DNA of 39,136 nt from Bacteroidales bacterium (GCA_023229135.1 JALNZT010000037.1:1-39136), one strand, 5' to 3'. Positions 1 through 8,496 are shown, counted from the first letter of the stretch. Notes: generated by a model from the sequence alone, not told the origin. A program made the numbers and translations.

Positions 1-2
1 TT

Positions 3-656
3 CGCGTTAACTTTAAATTTAATGGCGTGTACAACGGATGCGAAGGCGTAAAGGAAAGAGAAGAACTGGCTACCAACGAAGGAGCCGACTGCCTGGTCGA
101 AATGAACGCGATAAATCACTACATCGGTATGTATCCAATTGTACAGGGGCTCAATAACCCCAAAACAATGAGCCATCCGAGTTTTTACGTGTTTGATACT
201 CAAAAGGATGCTGACGGAAATGAGGTTTTTGATCCTGTCACCGGACAACAAATTAAAGTGAATGTTACGCCACAAAGCCTTAAATCGCTTAATTTTTTGA
301 TGACGAATTCACCGTATATTTTCGCGTTGTTCGTGTTGCTGGGGCTGTATTTTGCCTTCACTTCCAAAAAGCTCAACCTGGTGGCAGGCCTTATTCCTGC
401 GCTCGTCCCGTTCTATTTCCTGTTTGTGTATATGTTTTACCTATACTGGTATGGCCACAACCTGGGACTGCATGGAGGAGGAGCATTTGCCGGAATTAAA
501 CCCTTTATGCCCACTGTTTTTGGCGAAGGAAAAGTAGCCCAGTTTACCACCGAATCTTACCCTTACTACGGGTTTTTTATTGCACTCGGTGCATTTGTTT
601 TCATGATTTTAGCTATTTTATTAAAACGTAAAGCTTTGCGGACAAAGGAAGCTTAA
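3..656 (+). CDS. NosB-like membrane protein, 3' part (truncated by window edge)
   Basis: The reading frame is open from the first complete codon, so the true start lies upstream; the GTG at 27 is internal and need not be used. The visible part has a non-cytoplasmic-looking stretch with two Cys and a motif NHYIGMYPI. About three hydrophobic segments follow, at roughly residues 100-118, 125-147 and 190-207 of the visible part, and the protein ends in a basic tail. Clade II nos clusters (Wolinella type) carry a polytopic protein of unclear function, NosB, between nosZ and nosD. Position directly before nosD and membrane topology fit that, but I recognise it mostly by context. Alternatives are another membrane protein specific to Bacteroidota nos clusters. 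A perfect palindrome separates it from nosD. Confidence 0.5.
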   Translation, partial: RVNFKFNGVYNGCEGVKEREELATNEGADCLVEMNAINHYIGMYPIVQGLNNPKTMSHPSFYVFDTQKDADGNEVFDPVTGQQIKVNVTPQSLKSLNFLMTNSPYIFALFVLLGLYFAFTSKKLNLVAGLIPALVPFYFLFVYMFYLYWYGHNLGLHGGGAFAGIKPFMPTVFGEGKVAQFTTESYPYYGFFIALGAFVFMILAILLKRKALRTKEA

Positions 657-663
657 ATGAAAA

Positions 664-695
664 AAAGTGTCGGGAAAATATTTTCCCGACACTTT
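664..695 (+). terminator. Perfect 32-nt palindrome between the NosB-like gene and nosD
   Basis: Two exactly complementary 16-nt arms (left arm AAAGTGTCGGGAAAAT) form one uninterrupted palindrome starting 8 nt after the stop codon and ending 8 nt before the nosD ATG. As RNA it would fold into an A/U-capped hairpin with an A-tract before it and a short T-rich stretch after it, which fits a terminator or attenuator. Because nosD follows at once without room for a promoter, partial termination or mRNA-end stabilisation of the upstream nosZ/nosB message is more likely than complete termination. As DNA it could also be a protein site. Confidence 0.75.
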
Positions 696-703
696 ATTTT
701 AGG

Positions 704-2017
704 ATGAAAAAGAAAATATTTTACATAGGATTGTTTCTTTTAATGCTTGCGCTGGGTGCTAATGCGCAGGAAGATAGGCATTTTGGCCCAACACAAAAAG
801 TGGAAGGCTACGCAGATAGAACTAATCCAATCCCTTTACAAAAAATTATTGACGAAGCATCTCCAGGAAAATATATCAAGCTGGAACCCGGATTTTATAC
901 CGGACCGGTCACCATTACAAAAGACGCCATAAGCATTGATGGCGAAGGAAAAGTTACAATCTCAGGCCTTGGAGAGAAATCAGTTATCTATCTGGAAGCT
1001 AATAATGTAAGCCTAAAAAATCTACATATCATTGAATCGGGTGGGTCGCATGATAAGATAGATTGCGGCGTAAAAATTAATGGCAATTATAATGTTGTGA
1101 GTGACTGTATTATAGAGGAATGCCTTTTTGGGATTGATATTTTTCAGGCAGAGCATAACCTTATTTTAAACAATGAAATCACATCGCTTTCCCGTCGGGG
1201 AATGGCACTTAAAGGCGATGCCATTAGATTGTGGTATTCAAAAAATAACCTTATCAAAGGAAATTATTGGCACAACGTGCGCGATATGGTGGTTTGGTAT
1301 TCTTCCGAAAACACCTTTGAAGCCAACAAAGGTGTCGGAAATCGCTACAGCATTCACTTTATGTATGCGCACAATAACCGTATAAAAGACAATTATTTTT
1401 ACGAGAACTCCGTAGGTGTCTTCCTGATGTATAGCGAGGAAACCGTGATGACCGGAAACACTATCATGCACTCAAACGGCGTGAGCGGCATGTGTTTAGG
1501 AATGAAAGAAACCTCTTCAAATCAAATACTGCACAATCGTTTTATTTATTCTTCAGAAGGTATTCATGTGGATGTGTCACCTTTCGTTCCGGAGAAGATA
1601 AACACCGTGATGTACAATGAAATTGCATTTTGCGGAACAGGCATATTTTTCCATACCAATCAGGAAGGTAATTTGTACAAATACAATTACTTCCACAACA
1701 ACCTGGTGCAGGTAGAAGCCGAAGGCAAAACAGCCAACTTAAACCGTTGGCAAAATAATTATTTTGATGACTATCAAGGTTTTGACAAAGATGGCGATAA
1801 TGAGGGCGACACACCTTATACCCTGTTTGCTTACGTGGAACATCTTTGGACTTTTGACAAAGACCTGAAGTTTTTTTATGGATCTCCCTTGTTGCTGGTA
1901 CTCGATTTCCTGGAAAGGCTTGCACCATTTTCGGAACCCAAAATGGTGTTGCGTGATAAAACACCCATTTTTAAATGGACAAAAGAATTGGATGATAAAT
2001 TGAATGATAAATTATGA
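704..2017 (+). CDS. nosD: NosD, periplasmic copper-site maturation protein of N2O reductase
   Basis: This is a 437-residue protein with an Sec-type signal peptide (basic start, hydrophobic core, ending ANAQ near residue 22). The rest is a carbohydrate-binding/sugar-hydrolase (CASH) right-handed beta-helix: recurrent N-x-I-x-x-N type turns such as NNEIT, NNLIKGNYW and NNRIKDNYF run from about residue 100 to 330. NosD works in the periplasm with the NosF/NosY ABC transporter to assemble the CuZ copper-sulfide centre of NosZ. Length and the C-terminal segment, rich in Phe/Leu with LERLAPF, are typical of NosD. The next gene overlaps its stop by 4 nt, so the two are probably translationally coupled. 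The ATG at 704 was chosen because it gives the signal peptide. Confidence 0.93.
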   Translation: MKKKIFYIGLFLLMLALGANAQEDRHFGPTQKVEGYADRTNPIPLQKIIDEASPGKYIKLEPGFYTGPVTITKDAISIDGEGKVTISGLGEKSVIYLEANNVSLKNLHIIESGGSHDKIDCGVKINGNYNVVSDCIIEECLFGIDIFQAEHNLILNNEITSLSRRGMALKGDAIRLWYSKNNLIKGNYWHNVRDMVVWYSSENTFEANKGVGNRYSIHFMYAHNNRIKDNYFYENSVGVFLMYSEETVMTGNTIMHSNGVSGMCLGMKETSSNQILHNRFIYSSEGIHVDVSPFVPEKINTVMYNEIAFCGTGIFFHTNQEGNLYKYNYFHNNLVQVEAEGKTANLNRWQNNYFDDYQGFDKDGDNEGDTPYTLFAYVEHLWTFDKDLKFFYGSPLLLVLDFLERLAPFSEPKMVLRDKTPIFKWTKELDDKLNDKL

Positions 2018-2415
2018 AACGCGCTGCCATCGCATATTCCCTTTGCTTGTTGCACCTGGCTTTTATTGTGATGCCTGAGGTACAGCTTTGGCAGTATATT
2101 GCGTTTTTGTCTCATCAGCAACTAACAAACGAAACCGTATATAAGCGAGACAGCAGTTCGCCACTAATCGGCGACATTGCCTATTTAAATGCTCTCGTAA
2201 AAAGGGGAAAGGAAACACAGGAGCACAGTAAACAGGAAAATACTGTCCCTGAAACAGTTGTAAGTCATACCGGCTTAATTTATTTGGTGGCAGAAGCCTT
2301 TAACAATGAGCTCATGCAATGTGAAAAGCTTAATTGGGCTATAATTTATAACAAAATACCTCTGGATGGTATTTTAAAAATTCTTGCGCCTCCGCCAAAA
2401 TCAGTTTTTGTTTAA
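2014..2415 (+). CDS. Small exported or membrane-anchored protein of unknown function in the nos operon
   Basis: I do not recognise this 133-residue protein. The start overlaps the nosD stop (ATGA), which supports translation. An N-terminal hydrophobic stretch, about residues 5-21, looks like a signal or anchor. The middle is polar and the C-terminus ends LAPPPKS plus three residues. Short proteins with such an anchor and a terminal proline cluster occur next to metal-related TonB receptors in Bacteroidota, but that is from memory and gives no biochemical role. It contains only two Cys, one of them inside the signal-like segment, so there is no obvious metal-binding motif. It lies 105 nt before the start chosen for the copper-type TonB receptor, suggesting a link with copper import. 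Confidence 0.7.
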   Translation: MKRAAIAYSLCLLHLAFIVMPEVQLWQYIAFLSHQQLTNETVYKRDSSSPLIGDIAYLNALVKRGKETQEHSKQENTVPETVVSHTGLIYLVAEAFNNELMQCEKLNWAIIYNKIPLDGILKILAPPPKSVFV

Positions 2416-2520
2416 TAAAAATCATGTCTGCACAGCTTTGTAACCGATATGCAGCCAATGATAAGAAGCATTATTTGCTATCCCAAAGCAATTCTATTTA
2501 TTAGCAAAAACTCAAAAATA

Positions 2521-4596
2521 ATGAAGACAATAAATTTATTTTCAAAGATAATTTTAACGGCGGCTTTGCTTGCCATGGTCACCATTGGTTTTGCACAGCA
2601 GGACACGCTGGTTTTAGACGAAATTTTAATTACAGCTAAAAGTCCTTTTAACCTCACAAAATCAAATATTCAAGGTCAGACTATTCAGATCGAAAACCCA
2701 CACGACGGTGGCGCCATGTTTATCAACCAGGCAGGTTTTGGTGTCGAGAAAAGAGGGAATTACGGTATGGAACCGGTTTTGCGCGGCTTCAAATACAGTC
2801 AGCTTACCGTACTTATCGATGGCGGTATTCACAGTACCAATGCCTGTCCAAACCGCATGGATCCAACCATTTCGCAGGTGGCTCCCGAGGAAATAGACAA
2901 AATTGAAGTTATCAAAGGACCCTTTAGCGTACGCTATGGCGCTGCGCTGGGCGGCATCATCAATATTGTAAACCGCAAACCCGACCGTTCGGTCGATAAA
3001 AAAGTAATGGGAGCTGTAGAAGCCGGCTACCAGTCGAATGGTGGTAACTTTTACAGCAACCTGTTTGTGCAGTCGGTGATGAATAAATTCGATCTGTCGA
3101 TAAATGCCGGCTACAAAGATTACGGAAATTACAAAAGTGGATCGGGACAGGAGATTGCTTCTTCTTTTTCGCGTTTTGGTTATGCCCTGAAACTGGGTTA
3201 CCAGTTTTCAGATAAACAGCGCTTGCAGCTAAGCTGGCGCCAAAGCATGGCCAAAGATATCCTTTATGCTGGCCTGCCAATGGATGCCGACAAAGACAAT
3301 AGCAGCATACTTTCGTTGGATTATGCCGCCAATAATATCAGTCCGCTTCTAAAATCATTTAAGCTGAAAGCCTATGGCAGCTATGTAGATCACGAAATGA
3401 GTAACAAACTTCGCCCTGCCTACAAAGCGGTTCAAGCAGTATCGCCTGTTACAGCGCAGGTTTTTGGCGGACGCACCGAGTTTGGTTTGCAAACTTCTGC
3501 TTCAAATTTGTTGTTTGCCGGACTGGATTTCAAACATATTGGAAAGGACGGCGGACGCGACAGGTTGGTGTTTAAAAATACCTGCACAGGGATGGAATTC
3601 GACCCGCCAAAATATTTTTTCGATAAAACCTGGCAGGATTCTAATCATGACGACTTTGGTATTTTTCTGGAAAACAAACGTGATATAGGCACAAACCTGG
3701 TCTGGACACTTGGTGTCAGGTCAGACTTTGTGTCTTATAGCATTAACGATCCGGATGCTGGTTTTTCAGAGCAATACAACGGCAATATTAAACCCGACAA
3801 CCGTTTTGACCTGTCGGGCACCACTTCGCTTACCTGGTTTCTTCCTAAAGGCTACAATGTGTTCGTTGCCGCCGCGCGTGCCACCCGTTCGCCTGAGCTT
3901 ACCGAGCTGTTTATAAATCACCTGAGCGTGGGCATGGATGCTTATGAATATCTGGGAAATCCAAATTTGAAGTCTGAGGTGAACAATCAGTTTGATTTGC
4001 GTGCGGAGAGGAAACTTGATAAGCTGAATTTGTTTGCCGATGTTTATGTGGCTTATGTAAACGATTATATCACAGCGGCTGTTGATACTACGATTCCGCG
4101 TATTTATAACGCTTGCATGGAACCGAAATTCACCAAAGTTTTCACCAATGTGGACGAAGCGCTCTTAACAGGTTTTGAAGCTGGTTTCGATTGGCAATTT
4201 GCCGAAGGCTGGCAGTATAAATTGGCAGTTTCGTACGTTTACGGGCAAAATTTAGACTGGGATGAACCGCTACCGGAAATCACCCCTTTGACGCTGCAAA
4301 CAGCTGTTGGCTACAAAAGAAATAATTTCCATGCCGAAATCCACGGACGTATTGTCAACGCGCAGGACAGGGTTTCAACCCGATTTAACGAAACTGTTTC
4401 GCCTGGTTTCGGGGTGTTCGATTTTTACGCAGATTACACCGTTTTAGGTTCGCTTCAAATGATGGCCGGCGTGAGAAATATCTTCAACAAAAATTATGTA
4501 GAACATCTTAGTAGAGCTTATAAAGGAATGGATATCAATAGTTTATATTTTGAACCTGGTAGGAGTTTTAATATCGGCTTGAAATACAAATTTTAA
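2521..4596 (+). CDS. nosA: TonB-dependent copper receptor, NosA/OprC type
   Basis: This is a 691-residue outer-membrane receptor. The ATG at 2521 was preferred to the in-frame ATG at 2449 because it gives a clean signal peptide ending GFAQ near residue 25. A TonB-box-like segment (LVLDEILIT, residues 30-38) follows, then the plug with EVIKGPFSVRYG and GGIINIVNRK (about 129-153), then a 22-strand-type barrel ending in a terminal Phe. The plug holds CPNRMDPT (109-116), a Cys/Met motif typical of the NosA/OprC family, which imports copper and was first linked to N2O reductase in Pseudomonas stutzeri. Its place inside the nos cluster supports copper supply to NosZ. A terminator follows directly. 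A less specific metal or siderophore receptor is the alternative, but the motif makes that unlikely. Confidence 0.88.
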   Translation: MKTINLFSKIILTAALLAMVTIGFAQQDTLVLDEILITAKSPFNLTKSNIQGQTIQIENPHDGGAMFINQAGFGVEKRGNYGMEPVLRGFKYSQLTVLIDGGIHSTNACPNRMDPTISQVAPEEIDKIEVIKGPFSVRYGAALGGIINIVNRKPDRSVDKKVMGAVEAGYQSNGGNFYSNLFVQSVMNKFDLSINAGYKDYGNYKSGSGQEIASSFSRFGYALKLGYQFSDKQRLQLSWRQSMAKDILYAGLPMDADKDNSSILSLDYAANNISPLLKSFKLKAYGSYVDHEMSNKLRPAYKAVQAVSPVTAQVFGGRTEFGLQTSASNLLFAGLDFKHIGKDGGRDRLVFKNTCTGMEFDPPKYFFDKTWQDSNHDDFGIFLENKRDIGTNLVWTLGVRSDFVSYSINDPDAGFSEQYNGNIKPDNRFDLSGTTSLTWFLPKGYNVFVAAARATRSPELTELFINHLSVGMDAYEYLGNPNLKSEVNNQFDLRAERKLDKLNLFADVYVAYVNDYITAAVDTTIPRIYNACMEPKFTKVFTNVDEALLTGFEAGFDWQFAEGWQYKLAVSYVYGQNLDWDEPLPEITPLTLQTAVGYKRNNFHAEIHGRIVNAQDRVSTRFNETVSPGFGVFDFYADYTVLGSLQMMAGVRNIFNKNYVEHLSRAYKGMDINSLYFEPGRSFNIGLKYKF

Positions 4597-4602
4597 AAAT
4601 AC

Positions 4603-4648
4603 AGGGCAGGAGTCTATCGGTAAATTCCTGCCCTAAAATAGTTTTTTT
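4603..4648 (+). terminator. Rho-independent terminator after the TonB receptor gene
   Basis: A 9-bp GC-rich stem (AGGGCAGGA at 4603-4611 with TCCTGCCCT at 4626-4634) with a 14-nt loop is followed by a run of seven T at 4642-4648. It starts 6 nt after the receptor stop. The nosG ATG follows at 4668, so nosG is either reached by read-through or driven from a promoter I cannot place. Confidence 0.8.
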
Positions 4649-4667
4649 GACTTAAAAATACCAAATC

Positions 4668-5480
4668 ATGGACAAAGAGAAAAAAACCATCAAGCGGCGC
4701 GAATTTTTCAAAGGCAGTATAGCCGCTACTGCTGCACTTACGATATTTGGAGCTTCGACTTTTGTGCTCGATCGCAAAGCAGCTGAAGCCATGCCGAGGG
4801 AAGATTTTCTGCGTCCACCCGGTGCGATTGATGAAGAAAACTTTTTATATGGCTGCATCAAGTGCGGGCTGTGTGTGCAAATTTGCCCCGTACAAGCCAT
4901 TAGCCTAGCGGGTGCCGGTGAGGGGCTTGGTTTTGGAACACCTTATATTGAGCCACGGCTCCAGCCTTGCGACTTTTCATGCGACGCATTACAATGCGTA
5001 GAAGTTTGCCCAACAGCAGTTTTGGACTTTAAACCTTTCAAAAAAGTAGGTGCCAATGCGGTTGAAAAAGCAGCAGCACAGCCAGGCGTTGATCTTTCAC
5101 AAGTAAATCCTTTTGAGGTGCAAAAAGTAGCCATGAAAGAAGCTGTTCAAATGGGGAAGGCCCATGTGAACAAAAATACCTGTTTGGCGCATCAGGAAGA
5201 AGGTTTTCGGGGAACCCCACGTGGAAGCGATTTTAAAGGCGTGCACCGTTCACCGGGCAAAAATGAGATTTCGGCAAGTCCCCTCAGAGACCGGACTTTT
5301 GACCGCGAAATTTGCGATTTATGCATAACAGAATGTCCGATAGGCGAAAAAGCCATCGTTCAAAAGCTAAGCCGAAGCGGCAAACTTGTTCCGCACGTGA
5401 TGGATGGTTGCACCGGATGCGGCGTTTGCCAGATGGTGTGTCCTACACAACAGCCCAGTATTATTGTTGAACCATTTTAA
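4668..5480 (+). CDS. nosG: NosG, NapG-like periplasmic ferredoxin with four [4Fe-4S] sites
   Basis: This is a 270-residue NapG/NosG-family iron-sulfur protein. A twin-arginine motif (KRREFFKG, residues 9-16) and hydrophobic stretch indicate Tat export as a folded protein. Four cysteine groups are visible: 63/66/69/73, 101/105/110/114, 216/219/223 (with C172 a possible fourth) and 248/251/254/258. With NosH, NosG is thought to carry electrons from menaquinol to the periplasm for N2O reduction in clade II nos systems, by analogy with NapGH. The next gene, nosH, starts 10 nt after its stop. The NosC1/NosC2 cytochromes found between nosG and nosH in Wolinella are missing here. Confidence 0.9.
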   Translation: MDKEKKTIKRREFFKGSIAATAALTIFGASTFVLDRKAAEAMPREDFLRPPGAIDEENFLYGCIKCGLCVQICPVQAISLAGAGEGLGFGTPYIEPRLQPCDFSCDALQCVEVCPTAVLDFKPFKKVGANAVEKAAAQPGVDLSQVNPFEVQKVAMKEAVQMGKAHVNKNTCLAHQEEGFRGTPRGSDFKGVHRSPGKNEISASPLRDRTFDREICDLCITECPIGEKAIVQKLSRSGKLVPHVMDGCTGCGVCQMVCPTQQPSIIVEPF

Positions 5481-5490
5481 ACCAAAAGCC

Positions 5491-6438
5491 ATGCTATCAG
5501 AATATATATCAAATGGAAAAAATAAAAGTCCGCTAACTCCGAAATCGATTGACAAAATGCCACATACGCTGGCAGGACTTAGTTTTAAAGAATGGCGCGA
5601 CGCTCGAAAAAGCAATCATAAAATGCGTAATATTCGCTGGAGCGTGTTGGTGTTTATGAACCTGCTGTTTGTTTTCTCATTTTGGCTCGACCTGTCTGTA
5701 CTCGAAGGCTCGCTAAGCGGCTCAAGGCTGGTGGGTTTTTATCTTATGGATCCTTTTAATGCGCTGCAACTGCTGGCAATCTCGTCCACAACAGGCTATG
5801 TGGCCATGCTTACCATGAACTTCTTTATCGGGCTTGCCACCATTCTGATTTTCTGGTTTATCATGGGTGGACGAAGTTTCTGCTCTTGGATGTGTCCCTA
5901 TCATTTCTTGGCTGAATGGGCCGAAAAAGTGCATCTTTATCTTGTGAACAAGAAAAAAATTAAAGCACGTACTTATCATATCGGCTTGAGGTTTGTGTTT
6001 TTGGCGGGCTTTATTTTATTGGCTATTTTAACCAAAAATCTGGTTTTTGAAAATCTCAACGTCGTTGGGATTGTCTCCAAAGGAATGATATACGGCCCAA
6101 GCTTATTGTTGCTTTGGGTGCTGGCAATCATCCTTTTTGAGGTCTTTGTGAGCCGTCGTTTCTGGTGCCGCTATGTCTGCCCGATTGGTGCAACGTATAG
6201 TCTGGTTGGCAAATTGTCGCCAGTAGCCGTCAAATTTGAACACGACAAATGTGGCTATTGCCTCGAATGTCAGAAAGTATGCCTTGTACCTCACGAACTT
6301 TGGTTTGTGAAACGTGGCGCGGCTACGCAGGATATCCATTTCGTGGGTTCCGACTGCACCCGCTGCGGCTTGTGCGTGGATGTTTGCCCCGGCCATGCGC
6401 TAAATTATTCTGTGAGGGGTGCTTCTTCAATCATGTAA
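5491..6438 (+). CDS. nosH: NosH, NapH-like membrane menaquinol dehydrogenase
   Basis: This is a 315-residue membrane ferredoxin. The ATG at 5491 is preferred to an in-frame ATG at 5404, which would overlap nosG by 77 nt. About four membrane helices are visible (near residues 50-68, 90-125, 165-183 and 203-221). Two CxxxCP motifs, CSWMCP (131-136) and CRYVCP (226-231), characterise NapH/NosH/CcoG-like proteins. The C-terminal domain has two [4Fe-4S] motifs (C254/257/260/264 and C289/292/295/299) on the cytoplasmic side. In the family, NapH/NosH oxidises menaquinol and passes electrons to NapG/NosG. Pairing with nosG supports the call over CcoG, which is encoded separately at 25375. Confidence 0.9.
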   Translation: MLSEYISNGKNKSPLTPKSIDKMPHTLAGLSFKEWRDARKSNHKMRNIRWSVLVFMNLLFVFSFWLDLSVLEGSLSGSRLVGFYLMDPFNALQLLAISSTTGYVAMLTMNFFIGLATILIFWFIMGGRSFCSWMCPYHFLAEWAEKVHLYLVNKKKIKARTYHIGLRFVFLAGFILLAILTKNLVFENLNVVGIVSKGMIYGPSLLLLWVLAIILFEVFVSRRFWCRYVCPIGATYSLVGKLSPVAVKFEHDKCGYCLECQKVCLVPHELWFVKRGAATQDIHFVGSDCTRCGLCVDVCPGHALNYSVRGASSIM

Positions 6439-6455
6439 AATCTGACTAAAATACC

Positions 6456-7133
6456 ATGCCTGAAATACAAAATAATGTCATTATAAACATCAACGAGCTA
6501 TCGAAAAGCTTTAAAAAACAGTTGGTTATCGACAAGCTTTCGGTGAAGCTGAATAGCGATGACCGTATAGCGCTTATCGGACAGAATGGAGCCGGAAAAA
6601 CGACTTTAATACGTTGTATTTTAGGGCAATATAACTATGAAGGAGAACTCTCGGTGATGGGCCATAATCCGCGAAAAGACAGGAAGGTTATTCTGCAGGA
6701 TATTGGCTTTGTGCCGCAAACTCCTCCTCCAATCAAGCTTACCGTGCGCGAGCTGATCAGCTTTTCTGAGAAAATCACGAAAACACCGGCTGAAGAGTTT
6801 TATAAAATTAGCGATGACCTGGGTCTGGATATCAAGCAAAATCTTGGGAAGCCATTTTATAAACTTTCTGGCGGCATGAAACAAAAACTACTTATCAGCT
6901 TTGCCCTGGGCCGAAAAGTGAAAATACTTTTACTCGACGAACCATCGGCAAATCTAGATCCACAAGCGCGTGAGATATTATTCAGACACCTGAAAAACTA
7001 TGCGCCAAATACCTTGATGATCCTCAGCAGCCATCGCATGGACGAAATTGCCGATCTGGTAAACCGCGTCATCGAGATGGACTTGGGTAAAATAGTGTTG
7101 GACAATGATTTAAACGAACATGTAAAGAAATAA
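6456..7133 (+). CDS. nosF: NosF, ABC transporter ATPase for NosZ copper-centre assembly
   Basis: This is a 225-residue ABC ATPase with Walker A GQNGAGKT (42-49), Q-loop at Gln88, signature LSGGM (137-141), Walker B ILLLDEP (157-163) and the switch histidine in SSH (193). It forms the NosDFY machine with NosY and periplasmic NosD; it probably moves a sulfur species needed for the CuZ site, though the exact cargo is debated. It is shorter than the roughly 300-residue NosF of Pseudomonas because it ends shortly after the H-loop, lacking the C-terminal extension. Neighbours are nosH upstream (17 nt gap) and nosL, 3 nt downstream, arguing for one transcript. Confidence 0.9.
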   Translation: MPEIQNNVIININELSKSFKKQLVIDKLSVKLNSDDRIALIGQNGAGKTTLIRCILGQYNYEGELSVMGHNPRKDRKVILQDIGFVPQTPPPIKLTVRELISFSEKITKTPAEEFYKISDDLGLDIKQNLGKPFYKLSGGMKQKLLISFALGRKVKILLLDEPSANLDPQAREILFRHLKNYAPNTLMILSSHRMDEIADLVNRVIEMDLGKIVLDNDLNEHVKK

Positions 7134-7136
7134 AAA

Positions 7137-7616
7137 ATGAAAAATTACACCTTATTATTAGCAGCTTTATGGCTGATTGCTTCGGCCTGCACCCGGACAG
7201 TAGATCAAAGTCCGCGCGAAATAAATTTTGACAGAGATATCTGCGTCAACTGCCTGATGGGATTGGCCGACCAAAAATTCTCTGCCCAGTCCATTAATCA
7301 GCGCAACGAAGTTATCTGGTACGACGATCTGGGCTGCCTTGTGGAATATATGAACAGTCCTGACTGGGCGAAATATGGTGGCGACGAAGCCGTTTCTTAT
7401 ATCGGAGATGCCGAAACAGGCGGTTGGATAAGGGTGGAAGAGGCTTGGTACATTTACGGCATAGACACGCCGATGGGATACGGATATGCAGCTTACAAGG
7501 ATTTTCGTGAAGACGCATTCGACTTTGAAACTACTGTAGAAAGAATAGAAGACGGCATCACAATGCGTGAAGATTTTCTGAAGAAAAAGAAAATGCTACA
7601 CCACGATATGAACTAA
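7137..7616 (+). CDS. nosL: NosL, copper-binding lipoprotein
   Basis: This is a 159-residue lipoprotein with the lipobox IASAC (Cys18). After the anchor comes the NosL signature, here C36-V-N-C39-L-M41, followed by the conserved DQKFSAQ stretch. A second characteristic element is TPMGYGYAAY (111-120, with Met113). NosL binds Cu(I) and delivers it to apo-NosZ in the periplasm. It starts 3 nt after nosF and stands between the ATPase and permease genes; in the Wolinella and Pseudomonas clusters nosL follows nosY, so this order is different. The C-terminus is basic with a HH-D-M ending. Confidence 0.9.
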   Translation: MKNYTLLLAALWLIASACTRTVDQSPREINFDRDICVNCLMGLADQKFSAQSINQRNEVIWYDDLGCLVEYMNSPDWAKYGGDEAVSYIGDAETGGWIRVEEAWYIYGIDTPMGYGYAAYKDFREDAFDFETTVERIEDGITMREDFLKKKKMLHHDMN

Positions 7617-7647
7617 TATTGACGGTTAAACTTAGGACGATAATATC

Positions 7648-8496
7648 ATGCAAATCAATAAAATAACACATTCGAGCCTGTTTCAAATCATGAGTACGGA
7701 TATTTCTCAGCAACTGCGTTCCAAGTGGTTCTGGACTTACAGCCTGCTTTTTGGCGGCTTCGTGGCCGTGATGTTTGCAACAGGAATTACAGAATCGCAA
7801 ATCATTGGATTCGTGGGCCTTAGTCGGCTGATGGTAACTTTTATGCAGGTAAGTATGGTAATTTTGCCTATTTACGTGCTTATCACCACGGTGCGTTCCG
7901 TGGTTGGCGATCGCGAATCGAACGTGATGGAATATATGCTGTCGTTCCCGGTTTCCTTCACAGGCTATTTCTGGGGGAAATTCCTGGCCAAGTTTCTACT
8001 CACGTATATCCCGGTTTTTATCGCGCTTCTGGGCGCTGCGCTCTGGGGAAGCTTCACCAATCTTGATGTTCCCTGGGATTTGTTTACGCTGTACAGCGCC
8101 TTGCTCGCCGCCATGATTTTCTGTTTTCTTGGCATCAGCATGTTTATTTCGTCGGTAGCGCAATCGCAGGATCTGGCCATTAGCAGTGCTTTTGTGCTTT
8201 GGTTGCTGTTGGTGGCTTTCCTTGATTTGATTTTGATGGGTTTGCTGCTGAAAATGCGTATAGATGCCGGAACGGTAATCGGGCTGGGCATGATAAACCC
8301 GCTGCAAGTGTTTCGTACAACTGTTTTGGTGCTTTTCGATCCTGAGCTAACGGTGATGGGTGCGGCATCTTATTTTGTGCTGGATACCGTAAGCCGCGAG
8401 TTGTTTATCTTTTTTGCCATTGCTTATCCTATCACGTTAGGCCTGTTGTTTGGATGGCTGGGCAACTATTTCTTTAAAACCAAGGATATTATATGA
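7648..8496 (+). CDS. nosY: NosY, ABC transporter permease of the NosDFY system
   Basis: This is a 282-residue integral membrane protein of the ABC-2 permease type with about six hydrophobic segments (near residues 27-47, 60-82, 105-130, 148-170, 178-200 and 255-275). The first cytoplasmic loop contains VVGDRESNVMEYMLSFPVS, which resembles the coupling segment (GDRE/GxR-E pattern) of NosY and other ABC-2 permeases. It partners with NosF, and NosD docks on its periplasmic face. Its stop overlaps the start of the next gene by 4 nt (ATGA), tying the pentapeptide-repeat lipoprotein to the nos operon. An upstream in-frame alternative start was not seen. Confidence 0.88.
   Translation: MQINKITHSSLFQIMSTDISQQLRSKWFWTYSLLFGGFVAVMFATGITESQIIGFVGLSRLMVTFMQVSMVILPIYVLITTVRSVVGDRESNVMEYMLSFPVSFTGYFWGKFLAKFLLTYIPVFIALLGAALWGSFTNLDVPWDLFTLYSALLAAMIFCFLGISMFISSVAQSQDLAISSAFVLWLLLVAFLDLILMGLLLKMRIDAGTVIGLGMINPLQVFRTTVLVLFDPELTVMGAASYFVLDTVSRELFIFFAIAYPITLGLLFGWLGNYFFKTKDII

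Noticed and set aside
1542..1964. 140-codon open frame on the minus strand within nosD
   Set aside because: It is antisense to well-supported NosD coding sequence, and shows no family features.
2449..2520. N-terminal extension of the TonB receptor
   Set aside because: It would place 24 residues before a normal signal peptide; the ATG at 2521 fits better.
5404..5490. N-terminal extension of NosH
   Set aside because: It overlaps the last [4Fe-4S] motif of nosG and adds no NosH-like sequence; the ATG at 5491 is the likely start.
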